Assembly: GCA_963205455.1 (NCBI GenBank)
Contig: CAUJJL010000147.1
Coordinates: 1 to 32,728, forward strand
DNA from: Verrucomicrobiota bacterium
GTDB taxonomy: Bacteria; Verrucomicrobiota; Verrucomicrobiia; Opitutales; Opitutaceae
Reading direction: 5' to 3'
DNA length: 32,728 bases
The number at the start of each line of letters is the position of its first letter. The stretch's first letter is position 1. Position numbers and translations under genes: made by a program. The notes under the pieces were generated by a model. It was not told the origin of the DNA and made no database searches. It was given only the letters and a program-made list of their open reading frames with translations. Shown piece by piece: positions 1 to 7,922 of this stretch.

Positions 1-812
1 TGAAGAAGGCACTCGAGGTCACCCACGAACTCGGCGGTGAAAACTACGTTTTCTGGGGCGGACGCGAGGGCTATGAAACTCTGCTCAATACCAACCTGAA
101 GCGTGAACAGGAACACCTCGCCGCGTTCATGCACATGGCCAAGGACTACGCCCGGAGCATCGGCTTTGGCGGCCAGTTCCTCATCGAACCCAAACCCAAG
201 GAACCGACAAAACACCAGTACGATTTCGACGTCGCCAGCGGCATCGCCTTCCTGCGCACGTTCGGACTCGAAAAGGTTTTCAAGTTCAACATCGAAACCA
301 ATCACGCCACGCTGGCGGGCCACACCTTTCAGCACGAAATCGAGGTTGCCGCGGCCCAGGGCATGCTCGGCTCCATCGATGCAAATGCGGGCGACCTGCT
401 GCTCGGCTGGGATACCGATCAGTTCAACACGGACGTCAGGGAGCTGACGCTCGCAATGATTTCGATCCTGAAGGCGGGCGGCCTGGGAACGGGCGGTTTC
501 AATTTCGATGCCAAGCTCCGCCGCCAGAGCATCGACCCGGAGGACCTTTTCCACGCGCACATCGGCGGCATGGATGCCTACACCAAGGCATTCAAACTCG
601 CGCGGTCGATCATCGCCGACGGCCGGTTCGATGCCTTCGTTGCCGATCGTTATGCGAGTTTCGATTCAGGCTTGGGCAAGCGGATCGAAACAGGAAAAAT
701 TGGCTTCAAGGAACTCGAGAAGCTCGTGCTCACGAAGCTCGGTGAGCCGACCCCGCGCAGCGGACGCCAGGAGTACCTCGAGAACCTCCTCAATCGTTAC
801 CTGCACCCTTGA
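1..812 (+). CDS. xylA: xylose isomerase, C-terminal part (5' end outside window)
   Basis: Cytoplasmic enzyme that interconverts D-xylose and D-xylulose (and D-glucose and D-fructose) using two divalent metals. The reading frame is open from the window edge (first full codon at base 3) and gives 269 residues; the family is about 440, so roughly the first 170 are missing. The hallmark [13 protein letters not shown] is at the very start. All seven metal ligands known from E. coli XylA are recognisable at the right spacing: Glu in FLIEPKP, Glu and His in [11 protein letters not shown], Asp in GSIDANAG, the two Asp of GWDTDQF and Asp in GGFNFDAK. The protein therefore looks active. It faces a minus-strand gene and is followed by a good terminator, so it closes its own transcript. 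A xylulokinase would be expected upstream, outside the window. Confidence 0.97.
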   Translation, partial: KKALEVTHELGGENYVFWGGREGYETLLNTNLKREQEHLAAFMHMAKDYARSIGFGGQFLIEPKPKEPTKHQYDFDVASGIAFLRTFGLEKVFKFNIETNHATLAGHTFQHEIEVAAAQGMLGSIDANAGDLLLGWDTDQFNTDVRELTLAMISILKAGGLGTGGFNFDAKLRRQSIDPEDLFHAHIGGMDAYTKAFKLARSIIADGRFDAFVADRYASFDSGLGKRIETGKIGFKELEKLVLTKLGEPTPRSGRQEYLENLLNRYLHP

Positions 813-841
813 TCGCTCCCTCGCCAAAACAGCAGCGCGCC

Positions 842-876
842 GCGCCCTTTGCCTCCCTGGGGCGGGGCGCTTTTTT
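842..876 (+). terminator. rho-independent terminator after xylA
   Basis: GCGCCC (842-847) pairs with GGGCGC (865-870) and is followed at once by six T (871-876). It lies 30 bases past the xylA stop and ahead of the convergent 2Fe-2S gene. The loop is fairly long (17 bases), which is the weak point. Confidence 0.6.
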
Positions 877-909
877 CCGGCGCAATTTCGATCCTCGAAA
901 GCTCTCGAC

Positions 910-1404
910 TCAGTTCGCCGTCGCAATCTCGGTCTTCGAACGAGCAGCAAGATCCGCGGCCCGATGAATGCCCGCACGTATGCGCTGATAGGTTCCGCAA
1001 CGGCAGAGATTGCCCGCCATGGCGGAATCGATGTCCGCATCGGTCGGCTTCGGATTCTTCGCCAGCAAGGCTGCCGCGCTCATGATCTGACCGGCCTGGC
1101 AATAGCCACACTGGGCCACATCTTCATCGATCCAGACCTGCTGCAAGGGATGAAGGAGGCGTTTCGATTCGGCCGCCAGGCCCTCGATCGTGACAACCTT
1201 TCTGCCGGCCACCGCGGACACCGGCGTTGTACAGGATCGCTCTGCCTCTCCGTCGATATGAACGGTGCACGCGCCGCACATGGCCATGCCACAGACGTAC
1301 TTGGTGCCCGTCAGCCCCAGGTGATCCCTGAGCACCCACAACAAGGGCGTTGCCGGATCCACATCCACCTTCCGTTCAACTCCATTGATGTTCAGCGTGA
1401 TCAT
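910..1404 (-). CDS. (2Fe-2S)-binding small subunit of a molybdenum hydroxylase (IorA/CoxS type)
   Basis: Electron-transfer subunit of xanthine-oxidase-family enzymes such as isoquinoline 1-oxidoreductase, CO dehydrogenase or aldehyde oxidoreductase. The 164 residues are the usual size for a stand-alone small subunit. The plant-ferredoxin-like cluster is bound by Cys38, 43, 46 and 58 (CGMAMCGAC then C); the second, alpha-helical cluster by Cys99, 102, 134 and 136 ([17 protein letters not shown]). All eight ligands are present. The start [10 protein letters not shown] is typical for the family. The molybdopterin-binding large subunit that normally follows is not here: downstream is xylA on the other strand, and upstream is an unrelated small gene on the plus strand. 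It must pair with a subunit encoded elsewhere, or be a remnant. The substrate cannot be told from this subunit. Confidence 0.9.
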   Translation of the reverse strand: MITLNINGVERKVDVDPATPLLWVLRDHLGLTGTKYVCGMAMCGACTVHIDGEAERSCTTPVSAVAGRKVVTIEGLAAESKRLLHPLQQVWIDEDVAQCGYCQAGQIMSAAALLAKNPKPTDADIDSAMAGNLCRCGTYQRIRAGIHRAADLAARSKTEIATAN

Positions 1405-1563
1405 AATTACAGGGGAAAATTCCAGAACGCGGATTGGTCGAAAAAGGTGGGGATTGCCGAGGATCCGAGGCCCCTTTACTGCACGCGAAACAATCCGCCT
1501 TCAAGCTTGAAGCCATGACTCCAATGTTGCCGGGCAATGCCTTGAAAAGGACGCGAGTCGGAT

Positions 1564-1854
1564 TTGAATAATGGCGTGAAATCCACGCGAGCATCCTTCG
1601 AGTGTCCCAATTGCGGCGCCGACGTGCCTGCGAATGCGAAGGTCTGCCCCGAATGCGGCGCGGATGAACGCACCGGCTGGAACGAGGAAGCAACCCGCTA
1701 CGATGGGCTCGATCTTCCTTCCTCCGAAGACGAGTCGCCACCCCTCAAATCCAAGCGATCCCGAACCTCCTTGGGCATATCCCGCTTCTGGTGGATCATC
1801 GGTATCGTACTGGTGCTGCTCCTTATCTACCTCCAGATCAGCGGTTTTTTGTAG
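1564..1854 (+). CDS. zinc-ribbon small membrane protein
   Basis: A 96-residue protein of unknown function. Residues 14-32 carry a zinc ribbon of the form CPNC-x10-CPEC (rubredoxin-like double knuckle). A polar, acidic linker (about 35-70) leads to one hydrophobic helix at the C-terminus (about 75-94, WWIIGIVLVLLLIYLQI), so the ribbon is probably cytoplasmic and tail-anchored. The start is uncertain: TTG at 1564, with a possible AAGGA ribosome site about 14 bases upstream, or GTG at 1576; neither changes the domains. The nearby ATG at 1571 runs straight into a stop. It stands alone between two minus-strand genes. Such zinc-ribbon tail proteins are common in the phylum, but no role is established. 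Confidence 0.75.
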   Translation: MNNGVKSTRASFECPNCGADVPANAKVCPECGADERTGWNEEATRYDGLDLPSSEDESPPLKSKRSRTSLGISRFWWIIGIVLVLLLIYLQISGFL

Positions 1855-1875
1855 GAGGCCACGAAATTGAGTCAT

Positions 1876-1911
1876 CCCCTAACTCACGGGCAGTCCCACA
1901 ATGATTAGGGG
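1876..1911. terminator. stem-loop between convergent genes
   Basis: CCCCTAA (1876-1882) pairs perfectly with TTAGGGG (1905-1911); the 22-base loop holds a small GGG-CAGT-CCC hairpin (1888-1897). It sits where the zinc-ribbon gene and the CE15 gene converge and includes the CE15 stop codon. There is no strong T-run directly after it, so this is only a possible bidirectional terminator. Confidence 0.35.
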
Positions 1912-3245
1912 TTGCCACTTTTTGGACGTGCTCTCAAGTGCTTGTCCGCAAAATTCAAGTACTGCTCCCAATCATAGGCAGTAATATCATGTTTCCCGGT
2001 GCGCACATGATAGGCCACGGTGCCGCCCACCGGTTTGTCGACCGGCGGCATCTCCTTCACGCCCACGCCTGATTTCCCAAAGAGCGCATAGACGGGGCCA
2101 GCCGCCTGGGCGCTGAGAAACTCGCCCTTCGGATCTGCCCACTGGTCCTCACTCGCGCTCGCAACGTAGAGCGGTCGCGGAGCGATCAAGGCTAGCAACT
2201 CGTGCTGGTCCACGGGCAGCGCCGCCTCGTTGTCGTCATAGAATCGAAAGCGCTTCGCGAACCAATGGGGAAAGGCCTTGTTGATCAACCCCACGGTCTC
2301 GCCGTAAACGCGTTTGCTGAGAGCAGCTCCGCCGCAGCCGCTGTCATTTGAAATCACCAAGGCAAACCGCTCGTCCTGCGCACCCGCCCACAACGCCGTC
2401 TTGCCCAGCCGCGAATGCCCATGCACTGCAACCCTGCGGGCGTCCACGCTGGAATCCGTTTCGAGGTAATCAAGCGCCCGGCTCAATCCCCAGGCCCACA
2501 CCCCAATCGCACCCCAGCCATCGTCGGCACGTCCTTCCGTGCCTCCCTTCGCAAACAGCGGCGCCACATTCTCATCGAGTCCACCAACCCGGTCGGGACA
2601 AAGATCCTGGTACCAGGCGGTCGCGGTTGCATAGCCCCGGTCAATCACCTTCGCCACCTGCCAGCGATCCGCCTGTCCCCCACGCTCGACGAGTGGTCTG
2701 TCCGTGCCACGCGGCGACGTCGGCAAGGGCTCACCCGGAGGAAAAACGACAAGCAGTTCCGACATTGCGATTCCCGGATCGGAATCCACCGCATGATTTC
2801 CGCCGAAGTTGAGTCCGAGAAACACCGGCGGAGGTTGCTTCACGTGATTTGGCACATACATCAGCAGCCGCATGCGCGGACCCTGATTGCCCTTGGTAAA
2901 CCAGATCGTGACCTCCTTCCGCGTCGCGCGCCCGCCCAATGCCGATGCGTCCTTCGACGTCACTTCGTAGTGCACGCCCTTGAGCTTCCGCGTCGGCGTG
3001 CGACCATAGACCTCCTTAGAAAACAGCTCAAGCAGCTCAGGCCGCCGCTTCGCCCGCCACTGCGCAGGAGTTTGGATTCGCGTGCCATCCCCGGCAATCA
3101 ACGGGTCCGGCAGCGAATACGGAGCGACCTTGGATTCATCGGTAACCGCAGGCGCAGGCGTCACTGCGGCACCCAAGCTCGGTAAGATCAATAGGGCAAT
3201 GCAGAACGCCGTCGAAAAGGAAAGATGGAGATGGGGGCGGGCCAT
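1905..3245 (-). CDS. CE15 glucuronoyl esterase (4-O-methylglucuronoyl methylesterase family)
   Basis: Alpha/beta-hydrolase that cleaves esters of glucuronic acid, classically the xylan-lignin link. From ATG at 3245 (preferred to an in-frame TTG 12 bases upstream) it is 446 residues with a signal peptide ending near residue 27 (LILPSLGAA), so it is exported. The nucleophile is Ser278 in VHGHSRLGKTALW, the CE15 GxSRxG motif. The following SNDSGCGGAAL, the acidic ASEDQWADP and His419 in TGKHDITAYDW complete the family pattern; the acidic triad member could be D301 or E366, since bacterial CE15 enzymes use either position. It lies 106 bases downstream of the epimerase gene on the same strand, so it may be read from the sialic acid operon, though its chemistry belongs to plant or uronic-acid polymers. 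Opitutus terrae is known for several CE15 enzymes. Confidence 0.88.
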   Translation of the reverse strand: MARPHLHLSFSTAFCIALLILPSLGAAVTPAPAVTDESKVAPYSLPDPLIAGDGTRIQTPAQWRAKRRPELLELFSKEVYGRTPTRKLKGVHYEVTSKDASALGGRATRKEVTIWFTKGNQGPRMRLLMYVPNHVKQPPPVFLGLNFGGNHAVDSDPGIAMSELLVVFPPGEPLPTSPRGTDRPLVERGGQADRWQVAKVIDRGYATATAWYQDLCPDRVGGLDENVAPLFAKGGTEGRADDGWGAIGVWAWGLSRALDYLETDSSVDARRVAVHGHSRLGKTALWAGAQDERFALVISNDSGCGGAALSKRVYGETVGLINKAFPHWFAKRFRFYDDNEAALPVDQHELLALIAPRPLYVASASEDQWADPKGEFLSAQAAGPVYALFGKSGVGVKEMPPVDKPVGGTVAYHVRTGKHDITAYDWEQYLNFADKHLRARPKSGNP

Positions 3246-3351
3246 GAGGCGATCCAAACCGACCTTCGCCGCAATGCAACCTGCCAGTGCAAGTCAGAAG
3301 ACTGGAGCCGACACAGGCCGATTTGCGTCAGTGAACATGCCTAAGGGAGAC

Positions 3352-4560
3352 TTACGATGCCGCGGAAATCAATTCAGAGGTCAATCGGGCGCAATACCAC
3401 TGCATGCGCGGCAAATGGAACGGGCCTTTCCAGGTATTGCCCTTGAGGCGTGTCGAAATGCGGCCGTCCCTGTGCGCGTAGCCGAACCATTCACCATGGA
3501 CAGGATCGGCAAATACGCGGTGCGACCAATCGTGAACCTCCGTGTGCCAGGCTGCATATTTCGTATCCCCGGTCAGTTGATAGGCCAGCAAGGTGGCAAT
3601 CTCCGCCTCGTTGTGCGGCCACCAGAATTTCATTTCCGCCCAGTATTCCTGAACGGGTTTCCCGAGCAGGTCAGTGAAATAAAGTATGCCCCCAAACTCC
3701 CTGTCCCATCCGCGATCCCACATGCAGTCCAGTATTCCCAGCCCAAGGCGGAGCAGGCGTTCATCGTCTCCACGGAGCTTCGCCTCATGGAGAATGAACC
3801 ACGCGCACTCGAGGGCGTGACCCGGATTGAGCGTGCGACCGTCGAAGGTGTCGAGAACCGCGCCGTCAGCTCCCACGATTTCCATCAACGCTCCGAATTC
3901 CGGCTTGAAAAAATCCTTCTCGATGGCGCTGAGGGAGCGATCAATCCATTCCGTGCAAGAGGCACCGAGGACCGTGACCTCGCCAAGAAGCGCCCGGATC
4001 TCCTGCGCAGTGACAATCGCGATCATATGGGGTGCCACACCTTTCATCGGACGCGTAACAGGATCCGTCTTGGGAGGCATCACCCCAGGACTGAAGCTAT
4101 GCGTCAGGTAGGTCGCAAAATACTGCAACGCCTCCTCGGCTACACGCGCATCACCCGTGGCTTTCGCGTATGCCGCACTGCCTATTGCGGCAAAACACTC
4201 GCTGTACACATAGCGTCTCATGCGCAACGGAAGGCCTTCGCGCGTCACGGTAAAATATAACTTGCCACCGGGGCCGCGACAATGGTCCCGGATGAAATCC
4301 AGACAATGCTTCGAGGCCTCGATCCACTCCGGCTTCCTTGCAACCGTGTTGTGGAGTGTTGCAAAGGTCCACGCCGCCCTTCCCTGCAGCCAGACAGCCT
4401 TGTCTGTGTCGATGATCGTACCATCCTCGCCGAGCCCAGAGAGCAATCCGCCATGCTGCTGGTCCAGCCCATGATTCAGCCAAAACGGAATCGTGCTTTC
4501 CAGCAGGTCGCCCGAATAGGTGCGACGCAATTGCCCTAGGCGCTGAAGGGAGAGGCTCAT
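3352..4560 (-). CDS. N-acylglucosamine 2-epimerase (AGE/renin-binding protein family)
   Basis: Cytoplasmic (alpha/alpha)6-barrel enzyme, here most likely turning ManNAc into GlcNAc after sialic acid cleavage. The 402 residues match the family length and there is no signal peptide. The two catalytic histidines of porcine AGE (248 and 382) appear at identical positions: His248 in LNPGHALECAW and His382 in KGPFHLPRMQWYC. Other family blocks are MKGVAPHMIAI (172-182) and WWPHNEAEIATLLAY (313-327). The start codon overlaps the stop of the kelch gene by 4 bases (ATGA), which suggests translational coupling and supports the role. AGE members also include cellobiose and mannose epimerases; the lyase and kelch neighbours argue for ManNAc. 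In Bacteroides the analogous enzyme is called NanE, which is unrelated to the ManNAc-6-P epimerase NanE of E. coli. Confidence 0.88.
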   Translation of the reverse strand: MSLSLQRLGQLRRTYSGDLLESTIPFWLNHGLDQQHGGLLSGLGEDGTIIDTDKAVWLQGRAAWTFATLHNTVARKPEWIEASKHCLDFIRDHCRGPGGKLYFTVTREGLPLRMRRYVYSECFAAIGSAAYAKATGDARVAEEALQYFATYLTHSFSPGVMPPKTDPVTRPMKGVAPHMIAIVTAQEIRALLGEVTVLGASCTEWIDRSLSAIEKDFFKPEFGALMEIVGADGAVLDTFDGRTLNPGHALECAWFILHEAKLRGDDERLLRLGLGILDCMWDRGWDREFGGILYFTDLLGKPVQEYWAEMKFWWPHNEAEIATLLAYQLTGDTKYAAWHTEVHDWSHRVFADPVHGEWFGYAHRDGRISTRLKGNTWKGPFHLPRMQWYCARLTSELISAAS

Positions 4561-5627
4561 GGGGAAAACTGGATGGTCAGCACCGTTGGCGTGCGAACGC
4601 CAGGGGCGATTTCACCGCTGGCAACAACATACCTGTCCTGCCAAGGCACGAGGGGTGCAGTCACCCTGGGCGGTGCAGAGGCGGAACCCCCGAGATCATC
4701 AATTGAAACCCAGCGATCGGCTCCGATATCGTATGCGATCTTCGAGCGGGAGAATCCCGGATGTGGCGCCTGCTGAGGCAGTGAAGCCAGAAATTCCGGC
4801 CACACTCCGCCTGCAATCACAAGCATGCCTCGCCCTGCAGGCATCGCGGGCGACGGCGCCGCGGCGACGGCGTGTGGAAGGTCCGCAAGGCGCTGCCAGC
4901 CTTCATCCTCTCGGTAGCGCCAGGCATCGCTCAAATAACGCCGTTCAGCCTGACCCCCCGCATTGCGGATCAGGTCTGCTCCGCTGAACAGGTAGAACCA
5001 TCCATCGTGAGCGGCCGCAACTGCCAGGATGCGACCCGGTGCTCCCCGGGGCCAGGCAATCTCGCGCCATTTCCGGTCGGCCGCGCCAAGGTCCATGACA
5101 AAACACCGCGACAGAGCTGCAACGGACGATGGTGTTTCCTGCCCTCCCGCAACAATCAGGGAATCACCGACCAGGGCGCCACAGGCGTTCGCAGTCGCGA
5201 CAGGGAGGGGAGGAAGTGGAAAGAACGAGAGGCGTTTGCCATCCCAACGCATCACATGGCATTCACGAAAATTCTGTCCCGCATCACCGCCACCAGCGAT
5301 CACAACGGCATCGCGCCAGGTCGCCGAGACTCCATAGCCATTCACATGCGGAAGCCGACCCGCCATGCGCCAGCTCTGCCCAGGCGCATCGAGCACATAC
5401 ACCCCGTCATGCCAGGCCTTCACGCCCCCCTGCGAAAGTGGTTTGTCCGGGAAGTTGGCGCCACCCGCGCAGATCAGGGCTCCACCCGAGACGCCCGCAA
5501 ACATTCCGGCAAACCCGTGGGGGTCCGGCAGCGGCGCCAGCGCGGACATCCGGGCTGCCGGCGTATTCATATTTCCATGACAATTCACAAGCACAGAAAG
5601 CAACAAGAGGGCCGCAGACGTCTTCAT
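4557..5627 (-). CDS. nanM: kelch-repeat sialate mutarotase (NanM-like, cyclically permuted mutarotase family)
   Basis: Predicted six-bladed kelch beta-propeller that speeds the alpha/beta anomer conversion of released N-acetylneuraminate. The start is set to ATG 5627 (356 residues): it overlaps the lyase stop as ATGA and gives a signal peptide (MKTSAALLLLSVLVNC); a longer reading frame upstream lies inside the lyase gene. LVNC could be a weak lipobox, so it may be a lipoprotein, otherwise periplasmic. The N-terminal DPHGFAGMFAGVSGGALICAGGANFPDKP is the hallmark of the cyclically permuted mutarotase family, and repeated VIAGGG, IVAGGQ and VIAGGV strands are the kelch blades. It is the middle gene of the lyase-kelch-epimerase operon, with 4-base overlaps on both sides. 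Confidence 0.85.
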   Translation of the reverse strand: MKTSAALLLLSVLVNCHGNMNTPAARMSALAPLPDPHGFAGMFAGVSGGALICAGGANFPDKPLSQGGVKAWHDGVYVLDAPGQSWRMAGRLPHVNGYGVSATWRDAVVIAGGGDAGQNFRECHVMRWDGKRLSFFPLPPLPVATANACGALVGDSLIVAGGQETPSSVAALSRCFVMDLGAADRKWREIAWPRGAPGRILAVAAAHDGWFYLFSGADLIRNAGGQAERRYLSDAWRYREDEGWQRLADLPHAVAAAPSPAMPAGRGMLVIAGGVWPEFLASLPQQAPHPGFSRSKIAYDIGADRWVSIDDLGGSASAPPRVTAPLVPWQDRYVVASGEIAPGVRTPTVLTIQFSP

Positions 5628-6559
5628 TGCCGCGCCCAATCGAAGAAGCCCAATGCCGTGAGCTCCTTCTTCATCCTGGCCCGCTGCACCTGGGAGGTCG
5701 TCACCGTCGGCAGGCGGCTGTGACCGCAATCCGCATCAACAAACTCCATGGTCGCCTTGAGTCCGCCCCGTCCGCCGTTGCCTACAATGATCCTTACCAT
5801 TTCCGCGGAAAGCGACTGAAGACGGCGCGCCTCGTCCATCTCACCGGCCTCAAATGCCGCAATGATCTTCCTGTAGAGCGGAGCTGCAAAATTGAACGTC
5901 GATCCGACCGCGCCTTTCGCACCGAACGCAAGCCCTGCGAGGAGCATCTCATCGACGCCAAAAAGAATGTCGTATTTCCCTCCATCGAATTCGACGCACG
6001 CGAGCATCTCATGGAGCAAGGTGTCCGAAAACTTGATGCCCCGCAACGTGGAGATGCGCGGACCACCGGCGCGCAGGAATTCCACCATGTCGAAGCGCAC
6101 GCCCGACAGGACCGGTATGTGGTAATAGTAGAACGGCAGCCTTGGCGCGCCACCTGCAATGTGCGCGATGCATTGAATGAAATTGTCAAGCGAGTCGGGT
6201 TTGAAGTAGCCCGGCGGCGTCGCCGAAATGGCGTCCGCCCCGATGCGCTGCGCATGCCTCGCAATCCCGCGGGCCTCCTCGATGCTGTTGTGCCCGACCT
6301 GGATCACAACCGGCACCCGACCTGCCGCCGCCTTCACGCTCGCCTCCGCCACCTTGAGACGCTCCTCGGTGGACAGCAATGGCCCCTCACCCGTGCTACC
6401 GCACACGTAGAGTCCATCGGCACCCTGCGCAATCACGGCGTCGACCACGGGTTTGATCCGCCTCAGGTCTACGGAACCGTCCGCACGAAACGGAGTGAAC
6501 GTCGCGGCGACCAGGCCGCGCAAATGAAACGCCCCACGCGGGGATCTTGTGTTAGCCAT
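5624..6559 (-). CDS. nanA: N-acetylneuraminate lyase (NPL type)
   Basis: Class I aldolase of the DHDPS/NAL family, splitting Neu5Ac into ManNAc and pyruvate in the cytoplasm. ATG 6559 is preferred (311 residues) to an upstream ATG at 6595, because that one lies inside the palindromic operator. The family GxxGE motif reads YVCGSTGEGPLLSTEER (51-67). Tyr146 (YYYHIPVLSG) and the Schiff-base Lys176 (LRGIKFSD) are present. FGVDEMLLAGLAFGAKGAVGSTFNF separates it from dihydrodipicolinate synthase and resembles the animal NPL and Bacteroides NanL branch rather than E. coli NanA. It is first in the operon with the kelch and epimerase genes, divergent from the regulator. Confidence 0.9.
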   Translation of the reverse strand: MANTRSPRGAFHLRGLVAATFTPFRADGSVDLRRIKPVVDAVIAQGADGLYVCGSTGEGPLLSTEERLKVAEASVKAAAGRVPVVIQVGHNSIEEARGIARHAQRIGADAISATPPGYFKPDSLDNFIQCIAHIAGGAPRLPFYYYHIPVLSGVRFDMVEFLRAGGPRISTLRGIKFSDTLLHEMLACVEFDGGKYDILFGVDEMLLAGLAFGAKGAVGSTFNFAAPLYRKIIAAFEAGEMDEARRLQSLSAEMVRIIVGNGGRGGLKATMEFVDADCGHSRLPTVTTSQVQRARMKKELTALGFFDWARQ

Positions 6560-6578
6560 GCAGGTGATGGCGCCATAA

Positions 6579-6602
6579 ATAATTCTGTATGGCAAGAATT
6601 AT
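6579..6602. promoter_or_regulatory. 24-base palindromic operator in the nanA/regulator promoter
   Basis: ATAATTCT (6579-6586) and AGAATTAT (6595-6602) are perfect 8-base inverted arms around an 8-base spacer (GTATGGCA). It sits 20 bases upstream of the chosen nanA start and about 78 upstream of the regulator start, in the only AT-rich stretch of this spacer. This is the expected place and form for a dimeric GntR-type regulator site controlling both genes. The regulator-site link is inference. Confidence 0.65.
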
Positions 6603-6679
6603 ATCGAAAAAACAGTAACATTATTTTGCGTGTTCTTGATCGGGCGCCCGCCTGCCGCCATGCCTTCCCTCTCCTGAGT

Positions 6680-7753
6680 ATGATTTCCGGATATTCACAG
6701 ACCCCCCGCATCATGGAGCTTGCCCAGCAGCTGGAGGCTGACATCCGGCGAAAGCAATTGAAACCGGGTGACCCCTACCTGCCCCTGGCAGAGGCGGCGC
6801 GAATGCTCGGCGTCGGTTCCTCAACGGCAAACCGCGCCCTGCAATTGCTCGCGCAACGCGGCATACTCGAACGCGTGCAGCGCCGTGGAACCTTCATCGG
6901 CTCACTCAAGCGCGAGGCAAGCCCCGGCCTGCTCAAGCGGGTTTTCATGGTAGTCCATCGCAACTACCTGAACCAGGAGGGCAGGGTCGCCGACGGCGTC
7001 CTTGTCGGAATCCAGGGGATCCTCCCTGGCGCCGATGTTCAGTTCAACTTCCTCCCGGCGACCGACCCCGCGGAATACGTGGACTCCCTCATCGGCGAAA
7101 TCCTCCGCGCAAAGGAGCCCGCCGGTGTGGTCCTGACCAAGGTTCCTTTTGTCGTGCAGCGCGCCATCAAGCACAGCGGACTGCCCGCCGTGGTCCACGG
7201 ATCCCTGTACCCCTCCATCGAAGGATTGTCATGGGTAGAGCAGGACAACCTCGGCATCGCACGGCTGGTCACTTCCTTTGCAACCGCCCATCGCTGCAGG
7301 CACGTCTGCGCCCTGACCCGGGAAGTGATGTTTCCAGGCGACAACATTGTCCTGAGTGAACTCGGACGCCTGCTGGGCAACGCGGGCTACAAGGCCGGGG
7401 AGTTTTCCATTTCCCATCTGCCTGACGATCGCCACGCCATCATGACCGAGGTGACCTCAATAGCACAAAGGCACCCGACCGACCTTTGCCTGCTCTGCCG
7501 CTCGGAGGCTAAAGCCGAGGCAGCCATGGCAGCCATCGATCGTTTGGGACTCCGCGGCCGACGCCGCCCCAGGCTGCTTGTCAGTGGCCTCTACCAACGG
7601 CCCCCCGGCGGCAACTCCCTGCCGTTCCTCTTCCCCACCCTTCGCCCCGAGGAAATCGGCGCAGCCATCGGCAGGCTGCTGGCTTCGCGCGTGACCGATC
7701 CCCGCTCCTCACCGGGCCACGTCGTGATCCCCATCGAACTCTCGGAGCCGTAG
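6680..7753 (+). CDS. GntR-type winged-helix regulator with LacI-like sugar-sensor domain
   Basis: Predicted repressor of the sialic acid genes. Its reading frame stays open far upstream, but that part is antisense to nanA and nanM; ATG 6680 (357 residues) is the first sensible start, ATG 6713 a second option. Residues about 8-75 form a GntR winged helix: PRIMELAQQLEADIRRKQLKPGD, then LPLAEAARMLGVGSSTANRALQLLAQRGILERVQRRGTFIG. Residues about 90-350 look like a periplasmic-binding-protein/LacI sensor (VFMVVHRNY, PAGVVLTKVPF, LPAVVHGSLY, LVSGLYQRPPGG). This GntR-plus-LacI-sensor architecture is known from AraR of Bacillus. It is divergent from the lyase operon and precedes the TonB-dependent receptor, consistent with local control; the effector could be a sialic acid or ManNAc. 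Confidence 0.85.
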   Translation: MISGYSQTPRIMELAQQLEADIRRKQLKPGDPYLPLAEAARMLGVGSSTANRALQLLAQRGILERVQRRGTFIGSLKREASPGLLKRVFMVVHRNYLNQEGRVADGVLVGIQGILPGADVQFNFLPATDPAEYVDSLIGEILRAKEPAGVVLTKVPFVVQRAIKHSGLPAVVHGSLYPSIEGLSWVEQDNLGIARLVTSFATAHRCRHVCALTREVMFPGDNIVLSELGRLLGNAGYKAGEFSISHLPDDRHAIMTEVTSIAQRHPTDLCLLCRSEAKAEAAMAAIDRLGLRGRRRPRLLVSGLYQRPPGGNSLPFLFPTLRPEEIGAAIGRLLASRVTDPRSSPGHVVIPIELSEP

Positions 7754-7922
7754 GCCTCCGGCGCCGCAAGCTGTACTTCCCACAGTTCCGCGCCTCTCGG
7801 GACGGAGGCGAGGCCTGGAATCTTCCGCAGATCTGGACATCAAAAGTGCTGTCATGTTGAAAATAATTTTGACATCACAGGATTTTTAATTTTCCCCTGA
7901 CGAGCCTCACCCGGCATATCCC
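7754..7922 (+). promoter_or_regulatory. promoter region of TonB-dependent receptor 1 with repeated GACATCA/TGTCA elements
   Basis: A 169-base spacer without a gene. Its 3' half turns AT-rich. GACATCA occurs twice (7836-7842 and 7871-7877) and TGTCA (7850-7854) mirrors TGACA (7870-7874). ATGTTGAAAAT next to AATTTTGACAT (7853-7874) forms an imperfect 22-base inverted repeat. No convincing -35/-10 pair at normal spacing was found. A possible regulator or activator site. Confidence 0.35.

Noticed and set aside
508..1518. 336-residue plus-strand frame
   Set aside because: It overlaps xylA in another frame and runs antisense through the well-supported 2Fe-2S gene; no domain is visible.
3082..4260. 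392-residue plus-strand frame
   Set aside because: Antisense to the epimerase and CE15 genes, both of which have clear catalytic motifs.
5624..6559. Calling the lyase dihydrodipicolinate synthase (DapA)
   Set aside because: The FGVDE and GAVGSTFNF blocks and the coupled kelch and epimerase genes favour N-acetylneuraminate lyase.
5129..6679. Long upstream extension of the GntR-type regulator frame (to 874 residues)
   Set aside because: It is antisense to the lyase and kelch genes, has Arg/Pro/His-rich shadow composition and crosses the divergent promoter with its palindrome.
7857..7890. Sigma-70 promoter TTGAAA or TTGACA with TTTAAT for receptor 1
   Set aside because: Spacing is 22 or 10 bases, far from 17, and no -10 appears at the right distance.
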